The position numbers and the translations under genes are program-made. The notes below the pieces were generated by a model. The model was not told the DNA's origin. It saw nothing but the letters and a program-made list of their open reading frames with translations, and ran no database searches. 64,000 nt of DNA from Fischerella sp. JS2 (GTDB lineage: Bacteria; Cyanobacteriota; Cyanobacteriia; Cyanobacteriales; Nostocaceae), in the NCBI RefSeq assembly GCF_032393985.1, contig NZ_CP135918.1, positions 5,085,724 through 5,149,723 on the forward strand, written 5' to 3'. Shown here piece by piece: positions 47,152-56,900 of the stretch. Numbering within the stretch: position 1 is the stretch's first letter; each line of letters opens with the position of its first letter.

Positions 47152-47351
47152 TTTTAACGAATGGTGTTTATACAAGAGTGTTGCTGATTTGAGAGCAATT
47201 ATAGTGAGAATGGTAATATTTAGTATTTCAAATAAAAATGAAATTGAAATAAAATTTGTCAAATAGTTATATAGTTATATTTAGTCAAGATGAGCATTCA
47301 CTGAAGTTTCAATGATTTGACATACAAAAACCAGCTTGTTACAAAAAACAA

Positions 47352-48812
47352 TCACCCTTGAATTGCCAGTGTCCCCATCATCCCCAAATCTTCATGGTCG
47401 AGAATATGGCAATGATAAACAGTTCTACCAGCGAAATTGCGGAAAGGAACGCGAATGCGGATTGTTTCACCTCTGGGTACTAAAACTGTATCTTTCCAAG
47501 CGGGATAAGGTTCTGGCTGACCATTGCGACTAATGATTTGAAAATGATTAACGTGGAGATGGAAGGGATGATCCATTACCCCTGTATTGACAATTTCCCA
47601 GTCTTCTACTGTGTTTAATTTGACTTGGGTATCAATGCGTTCATGCTGGTAGGACTGACCGTTAATTAGAAAGACCATACCCATACCAGGAGCCATACCA
47701 TGATTAAGTTCAAAGCGACGCACTTGCCTTGGTTCGGGTAAAGCTGGTATTTTCAATAGTTTTTTAGGTAAAGAAGCGGGTTTTATAGCCGAACCGTAAT
47801 TAATAGTTGCTAAAACTGTAGATGTGTCATCATTTCTGCCCATCATACCTCTTGTGCCCATCATACCCATTCCCATCGCGCCGCGATCGTAAGGTAGATT
47901 GAGCAAGCGATATTTTCCTGGTTTTTGATCTGCTTTAATCAGCACTTCTGCTCGTTGTCCTGGTGTTAGCAGCAATTCACTAATTTCTACAGGTTCGGTT
48001 AATGCCCCTCCTTCAGTCGCAATCAAGTAAAAAGGATGATTTTCCAGTGACAACCGATAGAAGCGGGAGGTGGAAGCATTGAGAATTCGCCATCTTACCA
48101 TTCCTTTTGCCGGAAATGAGAAAGAGGGGTTAGGATCACCGTTAATGGTAATTACATCTCCTTCACGTCCGGTCATAATTGACATATGTGCTGAAGACAT
48201 TAACCTTCCTTCACCATCAACAGCAAAATCTTGCAGCACCAAAAATTCTTCTTTGGCGGCTTTAATTTCGGGAATTTCATCCAATTCCCCCCGCACTATC
48301 AATAAACCAGCCAATCCCCCAAACAATTGTTCCGCCACAAAGCCGTGGCGATGGGGATGATACCAAAACGTCCCAGCACAATGGTTAGAAGGAATAGTAA
48401 ATTCGTAGTTTAAACTTTCTCCTGGCTCAATGCTTAAAAAGACATTATCAGCATTACCCGTAGGTGGAATGTGTAGTCCGTGGTAGTGGAGGTTAGTTGG
48501 TTGAGAAAGATTGTTAGTAAAATGAATGCGGACGGTATCTCCTGGTTTTGCTTCCAGGCGTGGTGCGGGTATTTGTCCGTTGTAAGTTAATAAATATGCT
48601 TGTTTGTCACCCAATTTTACAGCACGGTTACTAGCTTCGAGGTTAATTTCTAATAATCCATTATTACTTTTATGCAACTTAGGCAAGTCAATTGCTGGTT
48701 TTGCTGATAACTGAGAAGTACTAACTCTTTCCCATATCCAACTAGCAGCTACAGCCGTTCCAGCACCAGCCGCAGCCAGGGTGATAAACTGACGGCGATT
48801 TATGTTTTTCAT
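47352..48812 (-). CDS. Multicopper oxidase, CueO/CopA-like
   Basis: A 486-residue protein with a Tat signal (NRRQFITLAAAGAGTAVAASW). The type-1/2/3 copper ligands are NLHYHGLHIPP, WYHPHRHGFV, HPFHLHVNHFQI and YHCHILDHEDLGMM, the complete set of the family. A Met-rich insertion (GAMGMGMMGTRGMMGR, near residues 320-336) fits cuprous-ion binding as in CueO. It oxidises Cu(I) to Cu(II) in the periplasm. It lies between the lipoprotein and DUF411 genes in an operon-like minus-strand run. The gap to DUF411 is 52 bases. Confidence 0.95.
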   Translation of the reverse strand: MKNINRRQFITLAAAGAGTAVAASWIWERVSTSQLSAKPAIDLPKLHKSNNGLLEINLEASNRAVKLGDKQAYLLTYNGQIPAPRLEAKPGDTVRIHFTNNLSQPTNLHYHGLHIPPTGNADNVFLSIEPGESLNYEFTIPSNHCAGTFWYHPHRHGFVAEQLFGGLAGLLIVRGELDEIPEIKAAKEEFLVLQDFAVDGEGRLMSSAHMSIMTGREGDVITINGDPNPSFSFPAKGMVRWRILNASTSRFYRLSLENHPFYLIATEGGALTEPVEISELLLTPGQRAEVLIKADQKPGKYRLLNLPYDRGAMGMGMMGTRGMMGRNDDTSTVLATINYGSAIKPASLPKKLLKIPALPEPRQVRRFELNHGMAPGMGMVFLINGQSYQHERIDTQVKLNTVEDWEIVNTGVMDHPFHLHVNHFQIISRNGQPEPYPAWKDTVLVPRGETIRIRVPFRNFAGRTVYHCHILDHEDLGMMGTLAIQG

Positions 48813-48864
48813 AATTCATGGTTTGTTATAATTTGAGATTTTTACTCCTCACTTTTTTTCAAAA

Positions 48865-49440
48865 TTAGTAATTTTGATACTCTTTAAAAACTTCTACTTC
48901 ACCTTTTTTATCAAACGCTAAAATTGCAAACGGCTGTTTTCTATTGCCTGATTCCATTCCTGGCGTTCCTAAAGGCATTCCCGGTACAGATAAACCTGCC
49001 AACTTGGGTTTTTGTTTGAGAAAACGTTTAATATCATCGGCGGGTATGTGTCCTTCCATTACATAACCGTCAATAATTGCTGTGTGACACGATGCTAAAT
49101 CTTGAGGCAAGTTGTACTTTTGCTTAATTGCCTCCATTCCATCAGTTTTAATATCTTCTTTGATTGTAAACCCGTGCTTTTGCATATGTTTAATCCACTC
49201 TCCACATCAACCACAAGACGGACTGCGATAAACTGTGATTTCTTGATTTCCTGAGTAAGGTTCTGTTTCTTTGTCCCAGATGCTTGTGGTGGAAATTAAT
49301 GGAGAATTGCTGACTAATGTTTGTGGATTATTGTCTAAATTAGCATTTCCTTTGCTTAACAGAGCTACTGTTGCATAAGTAGTAGCTACTACTCCAGTAG
49401 TAATAATGACTGATACTAAAGGGCGGGATATTTTATTCAT
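48865..49440 (-). pseudogene. DUF411 copper-binding protein interrupted by an in-frame TGA
   Basis: One frame runs from ATG 49438-49440 to 48865, broken only by TGA at 49207-49209. Residues 1-30 are a signal anchor. The DUF411 site SPSCG-[TGA]-CGEWIKH lies at the break, where family members read SPxCGCCGxW. A Cys codon has thus become TGA. The downstream half (GFTIKEDI, CHTAIIDGYVMEGHIPADDI) is intact and keeps the conserved Cys/His. There is no frameshift. DUF411 proteins bind copper in the periplasm and usually sit beside CopA/CueO oxidases, as here. Possible readings: nonsense mutation, sequence error, or a UGA-encoded selenocysteine. An ATG at 49183-49185 could restart translation. Confidence 0.85.
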
Positions 49441-49683
49441 CGAATTAAATAAACGTTTTTCATCATCAAAATCCCAAACTAATTTTTGATTACTAATGAT
49501 GAGTTAATTTAGTTCATGGTTCCAAAACACTTCTTCTATTTTAGACTCTCTGGTTAGATGGAGAGTCAACTAAAATTACTACTAATTATTGTGATGTCTA
49601 TTACTGAGTATATCAGGCACAATTTGAAAATATATTTTAATTTTAAAACATTACTTCACAGTTTTTTGAGCAAGCATATCAAA

Positions 49684-49701
49684 ATGAAATCAGGATGAAA
49701 T
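49684..49701. promoter_or_regulatory. Putative OmpR-type operator, copper side
   Basis: Two ATGAAAT half-sites 11 bases apart, start to start. Matches the czc-side copy at 58870-58887. Shared bases extend further in the minus-strand direction (ATTTCAT...ATG). Confidence 0.55.
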
Positions 49702-49825
49702 TTAACATATGTATAAGTAAGAAAATTAAAAATTTTCTTTTATTCCCATAGTTAGAAGCACTGTTTTGAAGTATTTTTCTATTCTTCTAAATAAGAAAGT
49801 ACAAATCCTAAACATAGGAGTGTAT

Positions 49826-49873
49826 ATGCCTTTAGTTCATCATGAATATCAATCTAGCTTTGATGTCCAGTAA
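49826..49873 (+). CDS. 15-residue leader-type frame before the copper ATPase
   Basis: ATG 49826 with AGGAG five bases upstream; product MPLVHHEYQSSFDVQ; TAA 49871-49873. His-His pair. The CopB start is 58 bases on, so translation of this frame could affect CopB expression. It could also be a remnant of another gene. Confidence 0.4.
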   Translation: MPLVHHEYQSSFDVQ

Positions 49874-49931
49874 GGCAAGCGACTTTCTGCCACCTCACTT
49901 CATTGTTCTACCGGCTTCACTGTAATTCGTC

Positions 49932-52001
49932 ATGGCACATCGCAACCATAGAACACCTGTTGACTCTGTTACAGAACATCAGCAACATCACTACCCTAAA
50001 GAACATCAACCAGGACATTTGGAACACGGTGGACACGCTGGACATGGTAAACACGCTGGACACAGCCCGGAAATTTTCAAACGTCGCTTTTTTATCTGCC
50101 TGGTTCTGACTTTACCAATCTTATATTTTTCCACCCAATTACAAGAATGGTTGAATTACGAAGCGATCGCCTTTCCTGGTTCGGGGTGGATTAACCCGGT
50201 TTTAGCAATCATCATCTATTTCTATGGCGGTTGGGTATTTTTAAAAGGTGCTTGGAACGAACTGCACAGCAAAATCGGGATGATGACCTTGATTGCACTG
50301 GCAATCACAGTAGCATTTGTCTATAGCTTGGCAGTTTCTCTGGGTTTACGGGGGATGCCTTTTTATTGGGAATTAGCAACCCTAGTAGATATCATGTTGC
50401 TGGGACATTGGGTAGAAATGGCGTCAGTTCAAGGTGCTAGTCGGGCTTTGGAAAATTTAGCACAATTAGTACCTTCTCAAGCTCATCGCTTTACTAACGG
50501 TAAAGTTGAGGATGTGCCAGTTAACGACATTCAAGCAGAAGATATTATCTTAATTCGTCCGGGCGAACAGGTTCCCAATGATGGGATTGTCATTGAGGGA
50601 GACACCAATATTAATGAATCTTTTCTTACAGGTGAATCTCGTCCTGTTCCTAAACATGAAGGTGATGAAGTCGTAGCTGGTTCGGTTAACGGTGAAGGTT
50701 CGGTAAAAGTTAAAGTTACTCGTATTGGTGGTGACACGACAATTAATCAGATTATGCGCTTGGTAGAAGAGGCGCAGGGTTCAAGAAGTAGATATCAAGT
50801 TTTAGCAGACCGCACAGCTTACTGGTTAACTATCATTGCGATCGCTGCTGGTAGTCTCACTTTCTTTGTTTGGCTGTTTTTTAGCGATTTACTCTTTGCT
50901 GTCAACCGTACTGTTACCGTATTAGTTATCACTTGTCCCCACGCCCTTGGTTTAGCGATTCCTTTGGTAATTGCCAACTCTACTGGTTTAGCTGCTAAAA
51001 ACGGCATTTTGGTAAGAAACCGAGATGCTTTAGAACGGGCAAAAGATATTAAAAATATGGCGTTCGATAAAACTGGAACTCTGACAGAAGGACGCTTTGC
51101 AGTTCAAAGAGTTGTTAGCGACTCTATTGCAGAAGAACAAGCCTTAGCAATAGCCGCAGCTTTGGAAACTTCTTCCGAACACCCGTTAGCTAAAGCAGTG
51201 GTGGAAGCCGCCGAACGCCGCCAACTGCATTTACCCCAAATGAGCGATTTTAAGACAGTAACGGGTCGGGGTGTGGAGGGGAAAGTTAACGGTGAAACTT
51301 ACCAAATCGGTCGTCCGGAATGGGTGGAAGAACAAAATCTGAATTTACCATCATCTCTACGTCAAGGACTAAATACAGCAGACGAACGCGGAGAAAGTGC
51401 GGTAGTTTTAATGACTTCTAAAAGTGCTGTTGCCGTAATTTCAATGGCTGACCAAGTGCGAGAACGGGCGCGAGAAGCGGTAAAGAAGTTAAAGGAAAAA
51501 AATATTCAAGTAATCATGATTACTGGAGATGCGGAAGCTGTAGCCCGGACTGTTGCCGAGGATTTAGGTATTGATCGTTATTATGCCCGCGTTTTGCCAG
51601 AAGACAAGGTTAATATTATCAAACAATTGAAACAAGAAGGTGCAACAGCTTTTGTTGGCGATGGAATTAACGATGCAGCTGCACTTTTAGAAGCTAATAT
51701 TGGGATTGCGATCGGTGCAGGAACTAATGTGGCAATTGAATCTGCGGACTTAGTGTTGATTGAAGATGATCCTTTAGATGCGGTTAAAGCCCTCAATCTA
51801 GCACAAAAAACTTACAGCAAAATGATTCAAAATTTGGCATGGGCAACAGGTTACAACGTAATTGCCATCCCCCTGGCTGCTGGTGTGCTTTATACCTGGG
51901 GATTTTTGCTTTCGCCAGCAGTGGGGGCGTTGTTAATGAGTTTATCAACTGTGATTGTGGCAATTAACGCTGTGATGTTGCGACGAGCGAAGTTGGCTTA
52001 G
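49932..52001 (+). CDS. copB: Copper-translocating P-type ATPase, CopB-like (CPH motif)
   Basis: A 689-residue P1B-type ATPase. A His-rich N-terminus (GHLEHGGHAGHGKHAGHS, about residues 28-46) replaces the usual CxxC domains. Membrane helices start near 50. TGES lies in the actuator domain (FLTGESRPVP), CPH is the transmembrane metal motif (VITCPHALGLAIP), DKTGTLTEG is the phosphorylation site, and GDGINDAAAL the hinge. CPH plus a His-rich N-terminus is the IB-3 subgroup, linked to Cu(II)/Ag(I) transport. It lies on the plus strand opposite the copper-oxidase operon. Confidence 0.95.
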   Translation: MAHRNHRTPVDSVTEHQQHHYPKEHQPGHLEHGGHAGHGKHAGHSPEIFKRRFFICLVLTLPILYFSTQLQEWLNYEAIAFPGSGWINPVLAIIIYFYGGWVFLKGAWNELHSKIGMMTLIALAITVAFVYSLAVSLGLRGMPFYWELATLVDIMLLGHWVEMASVQGASRALENLAQLVPSQAHRFTNGKVEDVPVNDIQAEDIILIRPGEQVPNDGIVIEGDTNINESFLTGESRPVPKHEGDEVVAGSVNGEGSVKVKVTRIGGDTTINQIMRLVEEAQGSRSRYQVLADRTAYWLTIIAIAAGSLTFFVWLFFSDLLFAVNRTVTVLVITCPHALGLAIPLVIANSTGLAAKNGILVRNRDALERAKDIKNMAFDKTGTLTEGRFAVQRVVSDSIAEEQALAIAAALETSSEHPLAKAVVEAAERRQLHLPQMSDFKTVTGRGVEGKVNGETYQIGRPEWVEEQNLNLPSSLRQGLNTADERGESAVVLMTSKSAVAVISMADQVRERAREAVKKLKEKNIQVIMITGDAEAVARTVAEDLGIDRYYARVLPEDKVNIIKQLKQEGATAFVGDGINDAAALLEANIGIAIGAGTNVAIESADLVLIEDDPLDAVKALNLAQKTYSKMIQNLAWATGYNVIAIPLAAGVLYTWGFLLSPAVGALLMSLSTVIVAINAVMLRRAKLA

Positions 52002-52005
52002 TTTT

Positions 52006-52047
52006 AAACGCAAAGGGACGCTGAGGGAAACGCAAAGGTACGCAGAG
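52006..52047 (+). repeat. Interspersed repeat ACGCAAAGGGACGCTGAGGG
   Basis: Close copy of 33318-33360 in the opposite orientation. Lies between the copper ATPase and the DUF4396 remnant. Confidence 0.65.
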
Positions 52048-52177
52048 TCTAAGATGACGCTCGAAGCAAAGGATTGTCAGGATTACTATCTTCAAAATAG
52101 ATAGATATAAATTGCGAGTGATTCTTGTAAAGATGCGATCGCTCACATATCTAAAATTCTTTACTCTCGATTTTTAA

Positions 52178-52423
52178 GTACAAAAAGTCGGGATCTCGTT
52201 ATTTAAGGCATTTCGCGCTGAATTCTTTTCTATGCTCAGTGTGATGATCGGCATGGGTTATGTGATGAGAAGGATAACTCCCTTTGTTGTTGGCGAACAA
52301 CCACCCCCTTATACATATGCGTTCTGGGGGTTTGCAAGTCTGGGATTAATTGTTGGCATGATTGCAACAATTCCTACTAATTACATTATGGTCAAAATTG
52401 GATGGAAACATAGGATGTCTTAA
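52178..52423 (+). pseudogene. DUF4396 protein remnant (C-terminus)
   Basis: The plus frame reads SLFKAFRAEFFSMLSVMIG then GYVMRRITPFVVGE and IATIPTNYIMVKIGWKH, the C-terminal half of DUF4396 membrane proteins (relatives read IMVKIGWKHGM near the end). A TAA lies at 52175-52177 just before the frame, and no N-terminal half exists. Its 3' end overlaps the start of the next frame at 52362. DUF4396 genes commonly accompany copper ATPases in cyanobacteria. So this is a decayed member of the metal locus. Confidence 0.75.
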
Positions 52424-53096
52424 TTGGAAACAGATTAGTTGTTGTCTGGTTATTTCGTTTGGTTTAGTTAGTACCTCTGTAGTATTCGGTGAGACAGCAG
52501 CCGTGTCATCTTCTCCACAAGTAGTAAGTGCAAATGCAGAGATTCTCCAAAAGGGAATAGTTAAAAATATGCGCAATGCTGCTGAGGCGATCGCTACTAA
52601 GGGAAAGCGCAAGCAAGCAATGTTAGCGATTGACGAAGCCCGTCGTGTTGCTAAAGTCGGAATGTATGCCCAATCGGGTAACGGCAACTTTGCAAAAGCG
52701 GAAAAAGCCTTGGAAGAGGTACGGCACTCGATCCAAAATGGTAAGCCGAAAGAAGCTTCTATACAATTAAAAGCGGCTTTACAAGTACTGAATGAAGCAC
52801 CTATATCCCAAAACTTTGCTGTCTCTAAATCAACACAAGGCTATGAAGGGGCAACACTTATTAATGCACGCGGTCAGATTTTGGGAGAGTTGGAATCTAC
52901 TACAGGTGAAGTTTTACGCGCCCGGATTGGTGACTGGCAAAATACTTTAGGCTTTATCGATTTTGGTGGAACACCTGTTGCCATTCCACGAAACAAACTC
53001 GTTTTTGGCAAAAAACAAACCCTTGGGTATGTTTTTGTGGTTTTAGCAGAGGAAATAAACCAAGAGGAGGCGATCAAGCGATACGGCCGCCAATAA
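52362..53096 (+). CDS. Exported protein with coiled/helical middle and PRC-like C-terminus; start uncertain
   Basis: A 244-residue frame. The first 20 residues are probably not original, because they overlap the DUF4396 remnant. A hydrophobic signal (SCCLVISFGLVSTSVVFG) ends near residue 44. A helical repeat-like part lies at about 60-150 (EKALEEVRHSIQNGKPKEAS). The last 75 residues (GQILGELESTTGEVLRARIG, then VAIPRNKLVFGKKQT) look like a PRC-barrel. A ribosome-binding site at the frame's ATG is lacking, consistent with the N-terminus having been created by fusion. Function is unknown. It stands upstream of the flavoprotein remnant by 57 bases. Confidence 0.6.
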   Translation: MQQFLLITLWSKLDGNIGCLNWKQISCCLVISFGLVSTSVVFGETAAVSSSPQVVSANAEILQKGIVKNMRNAAEAIATKGKRKQAMLAIDEARRVAKVGMYAQSGNGNFAKAEKALEEVRHSIQNGKPKEASIQLKAALQVLNEAPISQNFAVSKSTQGYEGATLINARGQILGELESTTGEVLRARIGDWQNTLGFIDFGGTPVAIPRNKLVFGKKQTLGYVFVVLAEEINQEEAIKRYGRQ

Positions 53097-53153
53097 TTAC
53101 TTGGTATTGATGACAACATTATTACGAAAATATAAATAACATAGGACATCGCG

Positions 53154-53972
53154 ATGAGTTATGATTACGACCTTTTTGTGATTGGTGCAGGGCCAGGAGG
53201 TGTTGCAGCTGCCGAACGTGCTGCTAAATATGGGGCGCGAGTAGCGATCGCCGAACGAGATCAAGTGGGTGGAACCTGTGTAGTGCATGGTTGCATACCC
53301 GAAAAATTGATGACCTATGCAGCGAGTTTCTCCAAGTTTTTTCGCAATGCTGACGAATATGGCTGGGGTAAGGTACAAACCAACTTTGACTGGCAACAAT
53401 TTATGGCAGCCAGAAATCATGATATCAATCATCTCTCACAGGTACACACCGAGCATCTGCGAGAAGCTGGAGCAAAACTATTCACAGAAAATGCCCGATT
53501 ATTAGATGCTCATACTATAGACCTTGGCGATCGCCAATACACTGCTGAAAAAATATTGTTGGCGGTGGGTGGCAAAGCCACCAAACCAGGTATTCCCGGA
53601 ATTGAATATGCAATTACTACCCGCGAATTACTCACACTTAAGCAGCAACCAGATCATTTAGCAATTGTGGGCAGTAACCATATTGCCGTCAAGCTAGCGG
53701 GGATTATGAACGGACTAATATCGAAGGTGACTTTAGTTGTAGCCGAAGATAACATTCTACCCGTCAAAGATGAAGACTTGCGGAATATGATTCAAGCAGA
53801 AATTAGCGATTTAGGAGTGAGAATCTGTCCCAACAGTCAGGTTGACAAAATAGCTAAGGCAGACAAATGTTTAAATTTAACTTTGTCCTGTGACGATCGC
53901 CCTGTAGAAGTCGAAAGTATCGTGTTACCACTCCAATACTGCTCCAACTCCCTTTTGTTGTTCAACACTTGA
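53154..53972 (+). pseudogene. Truncated glutathione-reductase-like flavoprotein
   Basis: A 272-residue frame. FAD motif VIGAGPGGVAAAERAA, redox-active disulfide GGTCVVHGCIPEKLM (Cys near 43 and 48), and an NAD-binding segment LAIVGSNHIAVKLAG with a GxN variant. Gor/lipoamide-type reductases are about 450-480 residues, so the entire dimerisation domain and part of the NAD domain are missing. After VESIVLPL the last residues (QYCSNSLLLFNT) are read through the opposite-strand end of czcA, showing a rearrangement junction near 53925. The product could not form the usual active dimer. Confidence 0.82.
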
Positions 53973-56900
53973 CATTTGTTTTGGCATTAACAACTTACCG
54001 AACTTAGCGTATAAAGCAGGTAACACTATTAATGTTAAGGCTGTCGAGGTAAATAATCCCCCCAGTACCACCACCGCTAGAGGTTGCAAAATTTCCTTAC
54101 CCGCACCCGTACCAATGACTAGAGGAACCATTCCCAAAGCGGAGGTCAAAGCTGTCATTAAAATAGCTACTAAGCGTTCCATCGATCCCTGAAAAATTAC
54201 TTCCTTTAAAGTCATTCCCTGTGCCAGCTTATTGTTGTAATTATCTACCAGTAGCAAGCCGTTGCGTGTTGCTACGCCAAAAAGGGTAATAAAGCCTACC
54301 AAGGAAGCTACAGAAATTATCCCACCTCCCAAAGCAATGGAAAAGATTCCGCCAACCACTGCCAGAGGTAAATTAATCATAATCATCAGCATCGCCGCGA
54401 CAGATTTAACAGCAAAGTACATTAATATACCAATAACAACAATTGCCAGTCCTCCAAATACTAGTAAATTCTGAGTAGCTCGTTGTTCTGATTCAAACTG
54501 ACCGCCGTATTGAATAAAGTAACCTGTGGGTAGTTGTACTGAATTTTTGACTTGAGTTTGAATTTCATCTATCACAGAACCTAAATCTCGTCCTGATAGG
54601 TTTGCAGACACAACAATCAGGCGAGAAACATTTTCGCGGTTAATTGTATTGGGGCCAGTTCCATAATCTATACTGGCGACTTGCGCCAGAGGAATTTTTT
54701 GACCTGTGGGAGTATCTACTAGTAAATTACGAATAATATCTAAATTATTACGAGCATCTTCTTTTAACCAAACCACCAAATCAAATAGTTGTTGGTCTTT
54801 AAGAACCTGAGATACTACTCTTCCATTGAAAGCAGTTTCTACTATCTCACTCAGATTACCTACAGTTAAGCCATAACGAGCTGCTGCTTCACGGTTAAAT
54901 TGAATTTGTAATTGTTTAATCGGGACTTGGGGTTCGAGTTGTAAGTCTACAAGTCCAGGAATGTTACTTACTGCTGCTTGAACTTGGGAACCTAAACGGC
55001 GTAGTTCTTCCAAATCAGGGCCGAAAATTTTGATAGCGATCGCACTTCTTACCCCAGATAATACTTCATCCATGCGGTGAGAAATAAACCCGCCGATATT
55101 GGGCGCAGCACCGGGTATCTTCGCAAATTCGGCTCGCAGTTTTTCAATACTTCCTTTTCTATCTTTCAATCCCTCTGCACTCAGTTCTACATCCAAATGT
55201 CCCAAGTTAACCCCACCTGCATCTGCATCCCCAGGCGCACGTCCGGATCTTAACTGCACTGATTTAAATCGTTTATCATTTTTGAGAGCATCCTGCATCG
55301 CAAATCCAACTTGATTAGTTGCTTCTAGAGAACTTCCTGGATACAGAAGCACTGCGTTGACTAAAGATGGTTCTTGAAACTCCGGCAAAAATACTCGTCC
55401 CAAACTTGGCAGAATAACTAAAGATGCCACTAAAGATGCTGCTGCCACTGCTAAGATAATTGTCGGGAACCGCATCGAAAAATTCAGAATCTGTCGATAA
55501 AGTCGCTGTGAGAAAGCACTTACCCAAGTATCATCTGCTGGTAATCGTCTGTTCGCCAACAAAATCGCACACAAAGCCGGGGAAAGGGTCATTGCTACTA
55601 AAGTAGAAGCAAAAATTGACACTAAGTAAGCAATCCCCATCGGTGCAAATATCCGACCTTCCACGCCTGTCAGTGAAAAAATGGGTGCGAAGACGACGGC
55701 AATAATTACGGTAGAGAAAATTACACTAACTCTGACTTCTACAGAGGTATCATACACAACTTTCAAAGGATGCACAGGAGTTCCCGCTAGTTGATTCTTT
55801 CGCAAACCCCGGTAGGCATTTTCCATATCGACAATAGAATCATCCACTACCGAACCAATGGCGACAGCTAAACCTCCTAATGTCATAGTATTGATACCTT
55901 GACCAAATAAGGCCAAAATCATCATCCCAATCAAAACTGATAAAGGAATGGCACTCAGGGTAATCACTGCGGTACGCCAGTTCATTAAAAATATTAGCAG
56001 GATAATCGAAACGATGATGATACCATCACGTAGAGAACTGGTCACATTTGCGATCGCGGCATCGATAAAATTATTCTGGCGGAAGGTTTCGATAACTTTG
56101 ACATCTTTGGGTAAGCCAGCTTTGACTTCCTCCATTGCTCTTTCGATCGCTCTGGTGACGGTCGGGGTATCATATTGGGGTTGCTTGTTAACCATCACTG
56201 CGATCGCTCTTTGACCGTTTAAACTGCCATCTCCACGCTTGAGGGCTGCACCAATTCGCACATCTGCCACATCTTTGAGTAAAATTGGCGTACCATTGCG
56301 AGCTGTAATTGCCGAATTTCCCAATTGTTCAATTGAATCTATGCGTCCGACTCCGCGAATAACTATTTCTTGGTCGGGATTAATTAAAAAGCCACCTGCA
56401 GCATTGACATTTGCACCTCTTGCTGCTGCTGTGACTTCTTCTAAAGTGACATTAAAAGCCTTAAGCTTGGCTGGATCGACTAAAACCTGATATTGACGAA
56501 CATCACCACCATAGGCAATCACCTGAGAAACACCCGGTACAGCTAGCAGTCGATTGGTAATATCTCGATCAACCAAACGCCGCACTTCCATCATCGGAGT
56601 TGTTTCGGTAGTTAAGGCATATTGCAGAACTGTACCAATAGGTGAAGAAATTGGAGAAATTTGTGGATTTTCCACACCTTCTGGTAATTTCTGCACAGTT
56701 TGTTGCAATCGTTCTGTGACTAATTGCCGTGCTTGATAAACATTAGTACCCCATTTAAAAATTACTTTTACAACAGAAATACCAACAGCCGAGGAAGAAC
56801 GCACAGTTTCTACTCCCGGCGTACCATTGACTGCGCTTTCGATTGGTAAAGTAATGAGAGATTCGACTTCTTCGGGAGCGAGTCCTGGGGTTTCGGTTTG

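Larger units (their letters stand above)
49441..49931. promoter_or_regulatory. Divergent copper-operon control region
   Basis: 491 bases between the minus-strand DUF411 unit and the plus-strand copper ATPase. Contains the tandem half-site ATGAAAT-CAGG-ATGAAAT (49684-49701). A 15-codon frame with AGGAG five bases before its ATG lies at 49826-49873. Otherwise AT-rich, with no other feature. Confidence 0.6.

Noticed and set aside
53317-53505. Small plus-strand frame inside the flavoprotein
   Set aside because: Alternate-frame shadow of a real coding region.
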